Shown: in pieces, positions 8,531 through 16,634 of the stretch | Numbering within the stretch: the first letter of the stretch is position 1 | Layout: every line of letters starts with the position of its first letter | Made by a program: the position numbers and the translations under genes | The notes under the pieces: model-generated | Database searches by the model: none | What the model was told of the DNA's origin: nothing | Seen by the model: the letters and a program-made list of their open reading frames with translations, nothing else | NCBI GenBank assembly: GCA_023410675.1 | Contig: JAEYPM010000039.1 | Span: 1-21,013 of the forward strand | DNA length: 21,013 nucleotides | Direction of reading: 5' to 3' | Source: Bacillota bacterium | GTDB lineage: Bacteria; Bacillota; Clostridia; Lachnospirales; Cellulosilyticaceae

Positions 8531-11500
8531 TTAGTTTGTTTCTAACATGTTAGACCCCATGATCCCTAGAGCAATTTGTAGGCTATCATATCCTAGTGCC
8601 ATAATACTTCTAACACCTTCTAAGATTGCCTTTGTGATAGGTTCTTCTACATAGCTATTCGCATAATCCACTATATTTTTAATATCATCTACAATCATGC
8701 TACTACTATTCATGATAGACAATGTGCTTTTCTCCCCATCCTTCTCATTTATTGCAACATAACATATGCTTCCTGTGTAATAGATGAGTTCAAAAGCTGA
8801 GCCAAGCATATAGGTTAGTTTAAAAAATTCTTTAAAAGATTTTTCTGTTGGATTATTACATGCAACTTTACCTAAATCAGAGCCATATTTAATCATTTCA
8901 ATAAATACTACTAACCCTAAAGTGTCTTCTGGAATTTCACTTGGTTCAAACATAAAATGTGCCCCTAAGCAGACACCAACCTCTAAAACACTAAATATAT
9001 CGCCTACAAGAGGAAATGCCTCGCCAGATGCTGTCTCAAATGGATGAATCAAGGTCTCATGAAGTGCAACAACGCCTGCAAGAGCATGGAATATAATATA
9101 GCCTTCCTTTTCACTTAATGAGGTCTTAATACTTTGAAGTCCCTCCTCTTCTGCACTGCTACTGGTGTGTTTTAGCTTCTTTATATCCTCAAATTTCTCA
9201 AGTGCCATCCATGCATCATATGATTCCCTTTCAAAAGGTGCTTTTCCAGTGCACATTTTGTAGATAATACATGAGCCTATAGAAGGTAACAAACAGAGGA
9301 TATCCAGTAAAGAAACTGGTGGTACATTAAATAAATCCTCAAGAATTTCAGAAAAAACAGGGATATAAATAGGCTTATCCATTATATCTGCTACAGTTTT
9401 TATGATTAAAACAATGACATCAATGAGTGCTGCTACCATATTGTCACATGTTTCAAATCCAGCTGTAGCCAAAATAGCGAGTATTTTTTTAATGATGGTT
9501 AGTAGGCTATAGCTTGAGAAGTTTTCATTTTCAAATAACTCTCTGCGCAGTTTATCTATAAGCTCCTTTAGAATATCCTCTTGTTCTTCTACAGTCCTAG
9601 CAAATATCTCAAATGCTTCTTTTATAGGATCTGATGCCATTGCCTGTTTAAATAGGCTTTCATGTAAGGTTGATGATGGATAATTATCCACAAAATGATC
9701 GGTTAAAAACATATCTGTTACATCTGTATTTTCTCTTCCAGAGTCACTATCTTTAAGCTCTAAAACAGGCTTGTTCATTACATCATTCACTGTTTCTATA
9801 TCCGCCCATTCATCAATTTTACTGATCAATTCAGTAATCATTTCGTGTGTCTTTTCTTTTGCAAGAAGCAGATAATTGTTGACATAAGTTATGGTTAACT
9901 GTACACATTTTTTACTCACATCTTTTACACGGACAATATCATCCCAGCTAAATAAAAATTTCACGAAATCAATAAGCTTTTCAATCCCTACCTTAATCAG
10001 CTCGAAAAATGTCTCACAGCAAGCCACAATTTCATTGATGCAAGTTATCACAAACTGATAAATCTTTCCACCTATCTCAAGCACAAAGTGCCAAGTATCC
10101 TCTACAAAGGTAATAAAAATATTATAGATACTCTTACCCAAATCTTTTATCCAACTAAAAATATCTCCTGCTGTATAAATGATATCATCAACAAGGCCAT
10201 CTACTGATTGGAGACTTTTCAAAGCAGTTGGAGACATTTGTCTAAGAGCTGCTTCACCTGTATAGCTCTCTATCCCCTCTGGTCTTACACAAAGTAAAAG
10301 AGATCCCTTATGATTTGTGTTTGCTAAGAAATTGGCTTTAGACATACTTCCCTTAAGCTTCATACTACTTGAAGGTAATGTTAATGCTACATCCCCTAAC
10401 AGATCTATTCCATGTGCTATAGCTTCAATATCTTCATCCCTTATATCTTTTGGCACTAAGCTTTCTCCATTTGGTAGCTTTGCATTTTTAAGCTTATTTT
10501 TTTCATTGAGGCTAAGAAGTTTTTTAGATGATTTTTCTGATGGTGTAATCGTAATCATTTGTCCTTCATCAGCCCATATAATAAAGTTATGTGCATTAAT
10601 TGTATCTGTTTTATGAAAAATAAGAAGCTTGCCTGTCGTATCTGTATCCACTTCACAAGGATAATCCCTTAAGGCATAATACATCCCATTAATATATACA
10701 TTGCATGGCGTTTCTGATTGGATAAATATCTTTTTATTTGGCAAAATCATATCATCTTGGTCTGTCACAGTGATACGTGTTGTGTATGTAGTAAATTTGA
10801 TTGGTTTTTCATCAGTTGCAGGTAAAGTTACATTAGCATTAGACAACAGCCCTGTATCTGGTGCTTCTTCTCCTACTATTAACGTCCCATCTTTTCCATA
10901 GCTTATAAGACAGTTGCTATTAAAGTCAGGGTTTTTATAAGGGTAAGCGTATTGAACACCTTTTAATACAGGCAATACCACACTCCAATTATTACCATCA
11001 CTTATATTTTCACTTTGGCAGAACATATGAAACAAGTCTCCATTTTCATTAAATCCCCAAACATATGTCTTTTCCCCAAGCTTGTATGCATAAAGTTGTT
11101 TTACCTGTGTAAGCCTTTCATCTTCTATGAGTTTATAGGGGTGTGCACCGTCCTTTTGCTCAGCATAAGGATAAACATAAAGCCCCCCACCACCGCATGC
11201 AAATAGATGGGTATTGTTTCCTATCTTCATGCTTTGTATACATTCTATAGATTGTTCTGTATTAAAACGTATTGAGGTAGGCGGAATCTCTGGATTAAAG
11301 TAATTATATACTGGCGTATATATGATTTCCTTATGCCCTAGAATGTCTCCTAAAGTATAAATGCCATCTACAGCTTCTTTATAACCCCTTCCCATACATG
11401 ATGTCCTAATCTCTTCTAAATCTACTGGAAGGGGATGATGTACCCATTTTCCTTTGTTTAGTGTACTTTCTAAGTCTATAAAGTAACGCTTAATAGGATT

Positions 11501-11989
11501 AACTGTTTGCGTGGTTTTTTCTGCTATATCTACTATTGTATAGACCTTATTTCCAGTTAAAGATAGATAAACTTCTTTAATTTGCATCGCGTTTTTTATA
11601 GATGCATCATCAAAGGGAACTAACTTCCACACAGGCTCTCCAAGCCTAGCTTCTGAAGAAATATATAAATAGTCTTTATTTTCAACAGTTACCACAAGGG
11701 CAATAATATATTGATTAGTATCTTTACTCTTTACACCTGCAAACGTCTTCGCTAACACAGCTTTTCCTTTATATAACGTTTGTATTTCATGCATGAGATT
11801 ATATCTTTTCCATCCTGCCTCATCACTTGTTACTTGCATCGTCAAATAAAAAATACCATTATCACCTATAGAAAACAGGCTATTTATCCCCTTTTCACAT
11901 AGTGCTTGCATTTTTTTATCGCCTGCCGCTAAGGAAACATTCTTATAGTTGTCCATGATCTCATATGAATATTTTACTTTAACACCCAT
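8531..11989 (-). CDS. Large two-part protein of unknown function: propeller-like N-half, amphipathic-helical C-half
   Basis: I do not recognise a named family. At 1152 aa it has no signal peptide. Residues about 1-380 alternate short beta strands with Gly/Asp/Trp turns (for example HLFACGGGGLYVYP, 261-274, and YVWGFNENGDLFHM, 309-322), suggesting a beta-propeller. Residues about 395-485 look like an Ig-like beta domain (RITVTDQDD, 405-413). Residues about 595-690 are aromatic amphipathic helices (DLGKSIYNIFITFVEDTWHF, 616-635), ending near FLFSWDDIVRVKDV (678-691). The rest is mostly helical, with hydrophobic stretches (LLTIIKKILAILAT, CLLPSIGSCIIY) that could be membrane-active or a buried core. 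I recall similarly laid out uncharacterised proteins in bacteria and fungi, which is unverified. It lies 126 nt downstream of the 578-aa gene on the same strand, so a joint role is likely. Start ATG 11989 was preferred over an upstream alternative at 12022 because AAGGGGGG sits 8 nt before it. Confidence 0.85.
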   Translation of the reverse strand: MGVKVKYSYEIMDNYKNVSLAAGDKKMQALCEKGINSLFSIGDNGIFYLTMQVTSDEAGWKRYNLMHEIQTLYKGKAVLAKTFAGVKSKDTNQYIIALVVTVENKDYLYISSEARLGEPVWKLVPFDDASIKNAMQIKEVYLSLTGNKVYTIVDIAEKTTQTVNPIKRYFIDLESTLNKGKWVHHPLPVDLEEIRTSCMGRGYKEAVDGIYTLGDILGHKEIIYTPVYNYFNPEIPPTSIRFNTEQSIECIQSMKIGNNTHLFACGGGGLYVYPYAEQKDGAHPYKLIEDERLTQVKQLYAYKLGEKTYVWGFNENGDLFHMFCQSENISDGNNWSVVLPVLKGVQYAYPYKNPDFNSNCLISYGKDGTLIVGEEAPDTGLLSNANVTLPATDEKPIKFTTYTTRITVTDQDDMILPNKKIFIQSETPCNVYINGMYYALRDYPCEVDTDTTGKLLIFHKTDTINAHNFIIWADEGQMITITPSEKSSKKLLSLNEKNKLKNAKLPNGESLVPKDIRDEDIEAIAHGIDLLGDVALTLPSSSMKLKGSMSKANFLANTNHKGSLLLCVRPEGIESYTGEAALRQMSPTALKSLQSVDGLVDDIIYTAGDIFSWIKDLGKSIYNIFITFVEDTWHFVLEIGGKIYQFVITCINEIVACCETFFELIKVGIEKLIDFVKFLFSWDDIVRVKDVSKKCVQLTITYVNNYLLLAKEKTHEMITELISKIDEWADIETVNDVMNKPVLELKDSDSGRENTDVTDMFLTDHFVDNYPSSTLHESLFKQAMASDPIKEAFEIFARTVEEQEDILKELIDKLRRELFENENFSSYSLLTIIKKILAILATAGFETCDNMVAALIDVIVLIIKTVADIMDKPIYIPVFSEILEDLFNVPPVSLLDILCLLPSIGSCIIYKMCTGKAPFERESYDAWMALEKFEDIKKLKHTSSSAEEEGLQSIKTSLSEKEGYIIFHALAGVVALHETLIHPFETASGEAFPLVGDIFSVLEVGVCLGAHFMFEPSEIPEDTLGLVVFIEMIKYGSDLGKVACNNPTEKSFKEFFKLTYMLGSAFELIYYTGSICYVAINEKDGEKSTLSIMNSSSMIVDDIKNIVDYANSYVEEPITKAILEGVRSIMALGYDSLQIALGIMGSNMLETN

Positions 11990-12115
11990 CTTAAATACCC
12001 CCCTTAATATATAGAAAAACAACTCAATAATTTCACTTATTCAGCTACCTAAATGTTGTTTCTCTCAATGAATTTACATAAACTATGAAATGTGAATTCT
12101 ATATAAATGAACCTT
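11990..12115 (-). other. 126-nt spacer between the paired unknown genes
   Basis: AT-rich, with no gene and no clear hairpin terminator, so read-through from the 578-aa gene is plausible. The ribosome binding site of the 1152-aa gene lies at its left end (AAGGGGGG). Confidence 0.5.
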
Positions 12116-13852
12116 TTAGTCTGGCTTCGCATAGGTAATATCAACTATAAGATCCTGTTTTTTTGAAAACTTGGCATCTTTATATGTAAAACTTGTTCCT
12201 CCTGGAAATACCCAGCATAAAGAATTACTTAATGCTTTACTCATTTGTGAGCTATAGTTTGCTGTATACTTATCCACTTTCCCTTTGATATATTTTTTCA
12301 TACTATTAATGACATCATTGACTCCTCCAAAAGTAATAATTTTAGCCCATGTACTTCCATCTATACTTGCTTTATCTTCACCTTTATCTAATTTATGATC
12401 AAAAAGTAATTTCCCCTTCTCATCCACATAAAGTTGAAACTCATCAGTGAGGGTATAGTCTACTACATTTCCTTCTGTTACCCCACCATCAATATTAACA
12501 TGTAAATAAGCCCATACTCTTGTACTACACTTAATTTTATTTCCTTCAAAAGATACTTTTGAATCTACATTATACTTAACATTAATATTGCCCCAGTTTC
12601 CATAATACTCAGAGTCTTCATCCCTTGCCGAAAAGCTATACTTTAAGATTGGATTTCCTGAGTTTTGTAGTTCAAACCCTGGCTTGGCTGCTGTGTATTG
12701 TTCAAACCATACCTTAAAACTAGCCTTAATAAGATTGACATCAATGTCAACTTTAGGTTGAGTGAGTAGCCCGTTCATAGAAACAATGAGCTGATCAGAA
12801 ATGAGCTTAGCCATAGCTGTGCGGTTAATTGCCATACTTCCATGCATATTCTTTGCATCTTCAGCATCTACCCAGTCCCATGTAAACTTTTTAAACTCAG
12901 GCATTTTATGACCATCTGTCATAACAATATAATTGAGCGTATATAAATCTTTTTTCTCACTATCTGCACCATATGCTGAAATATAAAAATTAAAATCAGT
13001 TGGTTTAATAATGACTGTTTCATTATAGTGAGGCTCACTTGGAGCTATTGTATAACCGAATATAACGCCTCCTGATTTTCTAAGCTGATCAAAATATGTA
13101 TTGATAAACACTCTACACAAAACAAAATATGCTTCACTACTTGGACTGAGTCCCTCTATAGCTGGCATATCTTGAAGAGATGTAGAATTAAGATCTAAAT
13201 AAAGCTGCTGAATACTAAACATGGTATAAGGATCCATATTTTTAATCTGTTTTTGAATATCCTCTGGTAGACTGTTAAATTCAGCACTCTTAAGGTCGAG
13301 CTTTACATGAAACTTGAAGATCCAAGGGGCATTTTTAGGCTGCTCTAAATGAGAAAAAACGAACTGTCTTCTTATTTCATCAAGTGTAATAATTTCAAAC
13401 ACATCAAAAAACATCTTGTACTTTACATTGGCAATACTCGTTACATCACTTTCTATAAGCTCAATAATGGGTGGGAGCTTGTCCAATTCTTCCAAGTCAA
13501 AAATGCCCATCTTAGCTTTAAAAGCAAAAGCAAATTCTCCTTCTTCATAGGCCTTTCGTAGTGCATCATTTTGTGCTTGTGTTCTTTTTGTTGCATCTTG
13601 AGGAATAGAAAATAAATCCATGCCAACTAATGTCACAAGGTCTTGGTAATTTGCTTCTACATAGTCAACGGTTCCCACTGGTGTTACTATTGCCTTATAG
13701 TAAACTATAAATTCTGCTGCTTCCATGCGATATAAATACTCTTTAAGTGTTGCATTAATGGCAGCTTGTGTAGTGGCAACAACCATATCATACCCATAAT
13801 CTGATAAGTTGGAATCCTCACTCGCTTGTAAACTAACTAAAGTTCCCTCCAT
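12116..13852 (-). CDS. 578-aa beta-rich protein of unknown function, possibly TULIP-like lipid-binding
   Basis: There is no signal peptide or membrane segment, so it should be cytosolic unless exported by a dedicated route. The N-terminus is YGYDMVVATTQAAINATLKE (19-38). Recognisable landmarks are FTWDWVDAED (323-332), AINRTAMAKLISDQL (341-355), and a C-terminal WVFPGGTSFTYKDAKFSK (547-564) followed by a final beta strand. Alternating hydrophobic and polar strands with one long helix near 341-362 suggest an elongated beta-barrel/helix fold. The opening segment recalls the YGWDT start of clostridial P47/OrfX proteins, which have TULIP lipid-binding folds, but this is a weak by-eye likeness. 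Uncharacterised proteins of this type occur, as I recall, in bacteria and fungi. It is first in the pair with the 1152-aa gene. ATG 13852 has GGGGTGA 11 nt upstream and an extended -10 promoter 48-54 nt upstream. Confidence 0.87.
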   Translation of the reverse strand: MEGTLVSLQASEDSNLSDYGYDMVVATTQAAINATLKEYLYRMEAAEFIVYYKAIVTPVGTVDYVEANYQDLVTLVGMDLFSIPQDATKRTQAQNDALRKAYEEGEFAFAFKAKMGIFDLEELDKLPPIIELIESDVTSIANVKYKMFFDVFEIITLDEIRRQFVFSHLEQPKNAPWIFKFHVKLDLKSAEFNSLPEDIQKQIKNMDPYTMFSIQQLYLDLNSTSLQDMPAIEGLSPSSEAYFVLCRVFINTYFDQLRKSGGVIFGYTIAPSEPHYNETVIIKPTDFNFYISAYGADSEKKDLYTLNYIVMTDGHKMPEFKKFTWDWVDAEDAKNMHGSMAINRTAMAKLISDQLIVSMNGLLTQPKVDIDVNLIKASFKVWFEQYTAAKPGFELQNSGNPILKYSFSARDEDSEYYGNWGNINVKYNVDSKVSFEGNKIKCSTRVWAYLHVNIDGGVTEGNVVDYTLTDEFQLYVDEKGKLLFDHKLDKGEDKASIDGSTWAKIITFGGVNDVINSMKKYIKGKVDKYTANYSSQMSKALSNSLCWVFPGGTSFTYKDAKFSKKQDLIVDITYAKPD

Positions 13853-13900
13853 ACCTTACTTCACCCCTTTATGAATTTATGAAACAATCTTACGTTAACT

Positions 13901-13906
13901 ATTATA
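13901..13906 (-). promoter_or_regulatory. Extended -10 promoter of the 578-aa gene
   Basis: The minus strand reads TGGTATAAT, a perfect TATAAT preceded by the TGn extension. No good -35 box sits 17 nt upstream, which is common with extended -10 elements. The predicted transcript would begin about 40 nt before the ATG. Confidence 0.6.
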
Positions 13907-14028
13907 CCACAATTTACCATTATTTGATATTTTTAATTAGTATAATATTTCACAATTTATTAGACTTCATTTATTAAATTCTAATCATATTCTAATTTTT
14001 CACTTAGGATTTTTTAACAATTTTACTC

Positions 14029-14034
14029 TATAAT
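14029..14034 (+). promoter_or_regulatory. -10 box of the DUF4342-type gene
   Basis: A perfect TATAAT lies on the plus strand 83 nt before the start codon, in the divergent intergenic region. No convincing -35 box stands at 16-18 nt spacing, so support is moderate. Confidence 0.4.
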
Positions 14035-14116
14035 AAATTTATACAAAGCAAATATATCTTATAAGATGTGTATTAAATAAAAACAAAAATAAAAATAATT
14101 GAAGGGAAGATTGATT

Positions 14117-14530
14117 ATGGCAAACATTACATTAGAACAAATTGATTTAATTGTAGCAAGAACCAAGGTGAGCTTTACAGATGCAAGAGCTGCTTTAGAA
14201 CAAACCGATGGAAATATTGTAGAGGCCCTTTTGCTTCTTGAAAAAGAACAAAAAGTAAAACCTAATCCAAATCAAAGAAAACATAGTGAGGCTAAGAAAA
14301 ACGTGAAAGATTTTCTTGCAAAAATACATGCAACAAGGTTTATCTTAAGGAAACAAGAAATGACATATATGAACATTCCTCTTTCTATAGCACTCTTAGC
14401 TATTATTTTATCCTTTCACTTTTCTATTGTGGCACTCATTATCGCTTTGGTATATGGTGTAAAGATGGAATTTCAAGGGAACAATGACGTTGCAATAAAA
14501 ATCAATAAAACAGTTGAAAAAATTCAATAA
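14117..14530 (+). CDS. Small UBA-like/DUF4342-type membrane protein
   Basis: This 137-aa protein has an N-terminal three-helix UBA/TS-N-like domain (1-45; ITLEQIDLIVARTKVSFTDA). That is the arrangement of the DUF4342 family, whose function is unknown to me. A basic, probably amphipathic segment (50-85) precedes one strongly hydrophobic transmembrane helix (about 87-114), and the end is short and charged. ATG 14117 is chosen over TTG at 14099 because AAGGGAAG lies just upstream. It is followed at 168 nt by a response regulator and kinase on the same strand, separated by a long inverted repeat, so co-regulation is possible but not shown. The last codons overlap a 22-nt tandem duplication. Confidence 0.85.
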   Translation: MANITLEQIDLIVARTKVSFTDARAALEQTDGNIVEALLLLEKEQKVKPNPNQRKHSEAKKNVKDFLAKIHATRFILRKQEMTYMNIPLSIALLAIILSFHFSIVALIIALVYGVKMEFQGNNDVAIKINKTVEKIQ

Positions 14531-14545
14531 AACAGTTAAAAAGAT
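14502..14545 (+). repeat. 22-nt tandem duplication across the stop codon of the DUF4342-type gene
   Basis: Units 14502-14523 and 14524-14545 differ at two positions. The first contains the end of the coding region, and the second supplies the stop codon at its start. The second unit still reads as a related peptide end (NKTVKKIH-stop) in another frame, which suggests a slippage duplication that moved the C-terminus. Confidence 0.7.
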
Positions 14546-14603
14546 TCATTAAACTTCATGATAAATATTTGTTTATAAAACCACTTTAAGATCATCAATA
14601 AGT

Positions 14604-14657
14604 TCATACAACAATAATCCATCCTATTCTTTAATAAGATGGATTATTGTTGTATGA
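14604..14657. terminator. 20-bp perfect inverted repeat, possible terminator
   Basis: Arms 14604-14623 and 14638-14657 are fully complementary around a 14-nt loop. The stem is AT-rich and has no U-tract after it, so it is not a classical terminator. Still, it lies in the right place to end the DUF4342-type transcript or to process the RNA ahead of the response regulator. An in-frame ATG (14654) lies in its right arm. Confidence 0.55.
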
Positions 14658-14684
14658 TAAAGATAGAAATTAACCAAACATCTA

Positions 14685-14701
14685 GGGAGGTGACTATTAT
14701 T
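14685..14701 (+). promoter_or_regulatory. Ribosome binding site pointing to an ATT start codon
   Basis: GGGAGGTGA begins at 14685 and is followed by ATT at 14699 with 8 nt after the GGGAGG core. No ATG, GTG or TTG stands at proper spacing. GTG at 14690 overlaps the binding site itself, and ATG at 14654 has no binding site and lies in a hairpin stem. Confidence 0.6.
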
Positions 14702-15394
14702 AAAACAATACTTGTTATAGAAGATGAGGTTAAAATTGCAAGGTTTTTACAACTAGAACTTGAGCATGAAGGTTATGGTGTTACACTCTCTCATGATGGT
14801 AGAGAAGGTCTTAATTTAGCTATCAACAATATGTTTGATCTAATTATTCTTGATGTCATGCTCCCTTCACTAAATGGTATGGAAATCTTAAGACGTATTC
14901 GGTTAGTATCTGATATACCTGTTATTATGCTTACAGCGAAAGATGATGTTACGGATAAAGTTATGGGGCTTGACCTTGGTGCCCAGGATTACATGACTAA
15001 GCCTTTTGCTATAGAGGAACTCCTTGCTCGAATTCGTGTTATCTTTAAACTTAAAAATGCCTCTTCATCTGCTCCAAATACCTCAAAGGTTCTAACGATT
15101 GGTAACCTTACATTAAATGAAGAAAAGTTTGAAGTGCACTATGAAAATACACTTATTCCACTCACCAAAAAGGAGTTTGAGCTTCTAAGATACCTTATGG
15201 TTAATAAAAATTTACTGCTTACACGGGAGAGCATATTAGAAAATGTATGGGGCTATGAATATATGGGCGATACGAATATCGTGGATGTTTATATTCGTTA
15301 TTTACGAAGCAAGATTGACCAAAAATTTGAAATCAAGATCATTCATACTATAAGGGGAATGGGGTATCAAATAAAAGATGGTGAAACTATTTAG
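14699..15394 (+). CDS. OmpR/PhoB-family response regulator
   Basis: A DNA-binding transcription factor activated by phosphorylation from the kinase encoded just downstream. The receiver domain (about 1-118) has acidic residues Glu8/Asp9, the phospho-acceptor Asp52 in ILDVMLPSLNG, Thr79 and Lys101 in MTKPF. The C-terminal winged helix (about 130-228) shows LTKKEFELLRYLM and DVYIRYLRSKID, ending in TIRGMGYQI as usual. Starting at ATT 14699 gives MKTILVIEDE, the canonical opening of the family, and 231 aa, the usual length. An ATG start at 14654 would add 15 atypical residues. The gene overlaps the kinase by 17 nt, so the two are translationally coupled. Targets cannot be read from sequence. Being next to a membrane kinase, it may control envelope or stress genes, but that is a guess. 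Confidence 0.93.
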   Translation: MKTILVIEDEVKIARFLQLELEHEGYGVTLSHDGREGLNLAINNMFDLIILDVMLPSLNGMEILRRIRLVSDIPVIMLTAKDDVTDKVMGLDLGAQDYMTKPFAIEELLARIRVIFKLKNASSSAPNTSKVLTIGNLTLNEEKFEVHYENTLIPLTKKEFELLRYLMVNKNLLLTRESILENVWGYEYMGDTNIVDVYIRYLRSKIDQKFEIKIIHTIRGMGYQIKDGETI

Positions 15395-16571
15395 AAATAT
15401 AAAGAATCTAATCCAAGTTAGTTTTAGGCTATTATTCTATATAGTATTTTTGCCTATACGTATTGCTTTTGTAATGCTTTTTAAGATACTTAGCGTACTC
15501 ATTAATGGGCTTAGATTTTCTATGGCATTTAAACTTAATCTTTTATATAGCATTATTTATATTTTTTCATTAGCTATTACCTACTCAATATTTTTATTTG
15601 CCTATTCTATTTACACAAAATATACTGTTAGAATTTATAATCTAACCGCCCATGAGCCTTATTTATATCTTTTTATAGGCAGTGCATTAATCGCCTTTGT
15701 TGTCTTTATCTTTCTTGGAAATATAGCAGCAAAAAAAATGTTTGAACCTATTCAAACAATGACTGATACTGTTAAGACAATCAATGGGGATAAACTGAAT
15801 GAAAGGCTGAGTACTTCTGGGGCTAAAGATGAACTTAAAGACTTAGCACATACCTTTAATATGATGCTTGATAGACTTCAAATTTTTATAGAAAGGCAAA
15901 ATCAATTTGTATCTGATGCTTCTCATGAACTTAGGACTCCTATTGCTGTTATACAAGGCTATATTGATTTACTGGATAGGTGGGGCAAAGATGATCCTAA
16001 AGTTTTAGAAGAAGGGATACGCTCGGTAAAACAAGAAATCGAAAGCATGAAAATCTTAGTAGAACAACTTCTTTTTCTTGCTAGGAGCGATAAGAATACT
16101 CTAAAAATAGATAAACAAACCATCAATTTATCCGATATATGCAACCGCATTATTAAAGAAACAAGCTTTATAGATGATGAACATGAACTGATAGCCAAAA
16201 TAACTGACAACGTTTTGATCTGTGCCGATCCTGAGCTGATCAAGCAACTCATCCGCATCTTTATTGACAACGCCATTAAGTATACCCCTGAAGGGGGCAC
16301 TATTACTCTTGCATGTGTCCATATCAACAAAAATATTATTCTTTCTATCAAAGATACTGGTATTGGTATAGAAAAAGAGCATCTTCCCCATATTTTTGAA
16401 CGTTTCTATCGCACAGAAGAATCCCGTCAAAGACAAAATGGTGGGACAGGTCTTGGATTGCCTATTGCAAAACTTATTATTTCTTTGCATGATGCTCAAA
16501 TTTATGTCGATAGTATACCGAACAAAGGAAGCGAATTTATTATCTTTTTTTCTAATATAGAATGCACATAG
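15378..16571 (+). CDS. Membrane sensor histidine kinase with very short external loop
   Basis: Partner of the preceding regulator. The N-terminus is unusually hydrophobic, with a segment at about 15-44, TM helices at about 53-77 and 96-116, and only about 18 residues between the last two. A HAMP linker follows (about 117-170). HisKA has the phospho-accepting His183 in SDASHELRTP. The ATPase domain shows the N-box DNAIKY (297-302), DTGIG (326-330), FERFYR (340-345) and GGTGLGL (355-361). All catalytic motifs are intact, so it should be active. The tiny loop argues against a classical ligand-binding sensor domain. It fits kinases that sense within the membrane or through a partner, and the nearby DUF4342-type membrane protein is a conceivable one. 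The start ATG 15378 lies inside the regulator gene. The stop is embedded in a 19-bp inverted repeat. Confidence 0.94.
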   Translation: MVKLFRNIKNLIQVSFRLLFYIVFLPIRIAFVMLFKILSVLINGLRFSMAFKLNLLYSIIYIFSLAITYSIFLFAYSIYTKYTVRIYNLTAHEPYLYLFIGSALIAFVVFIFLGNIAAKKMFEPIQTMTDTVKTINGDKLNERLSTSGAKDELKDLAHTFNMMLDRLQIFIERQNQFVSDASHELRTPIAVIQGYIDLLDRWGKDDPKVLEEGIRSVKQEIESMKILVEQLLFLARSDKNTLKIDKQTINLSDICNRIIKETSFIDDEHELIAKITDNVLICADPELIKQLIRIFIDNAIKYTPEGGTITLACVHINKNIILSIKDTGIGIEKEHLPHIFERFYRTEESRQRQNGGTGLGLPIAKLIISLHDAQIYVDSIPNKGSEFIIFFSNIECT

Positions 16572-16597
16572 TATCTATTATGTGCATTCTATATTAG
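16552..16597. terminator. 19-bp perfect inverted repeat, likely bidirectional terminator
   Basis: Arms 16552-16570 and 16579-16597 are fully complementary around an 8-nt loop. The left arm covers the last codons and most of the stop of the kinase gene. It lies between the convergent kinase and the 900-aa gene. There is no long T-run on either side, so termination would rely on the long stem. Confidence 0.6.
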
Positions 16598-16634
16598 TCT
16601 TTAAAAGAAGTATTGACTTATAGAGGGTTAAAGT

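Noticed and set aside
10317..10616. 99-codon plus-strand frame inside the 1152-aa gene
   Set aside because: Composition mirrors the opposite coding strand, and it has no ribosome site or conserved motif.
14639..14698. Longer response-regulator start at ATG 14639 or ATG 14654
   Set aside because: Both lie in the right arm of the inverted repeat, have no ribosome site, and add residues atypical of the family.
15959..16499. Two antisense open frames (130 and 123 codons) inside the kinase gene
   Set aside because: The kinase frame has all catalytic motifs. The antisense frames have no family features or ribosome sites.
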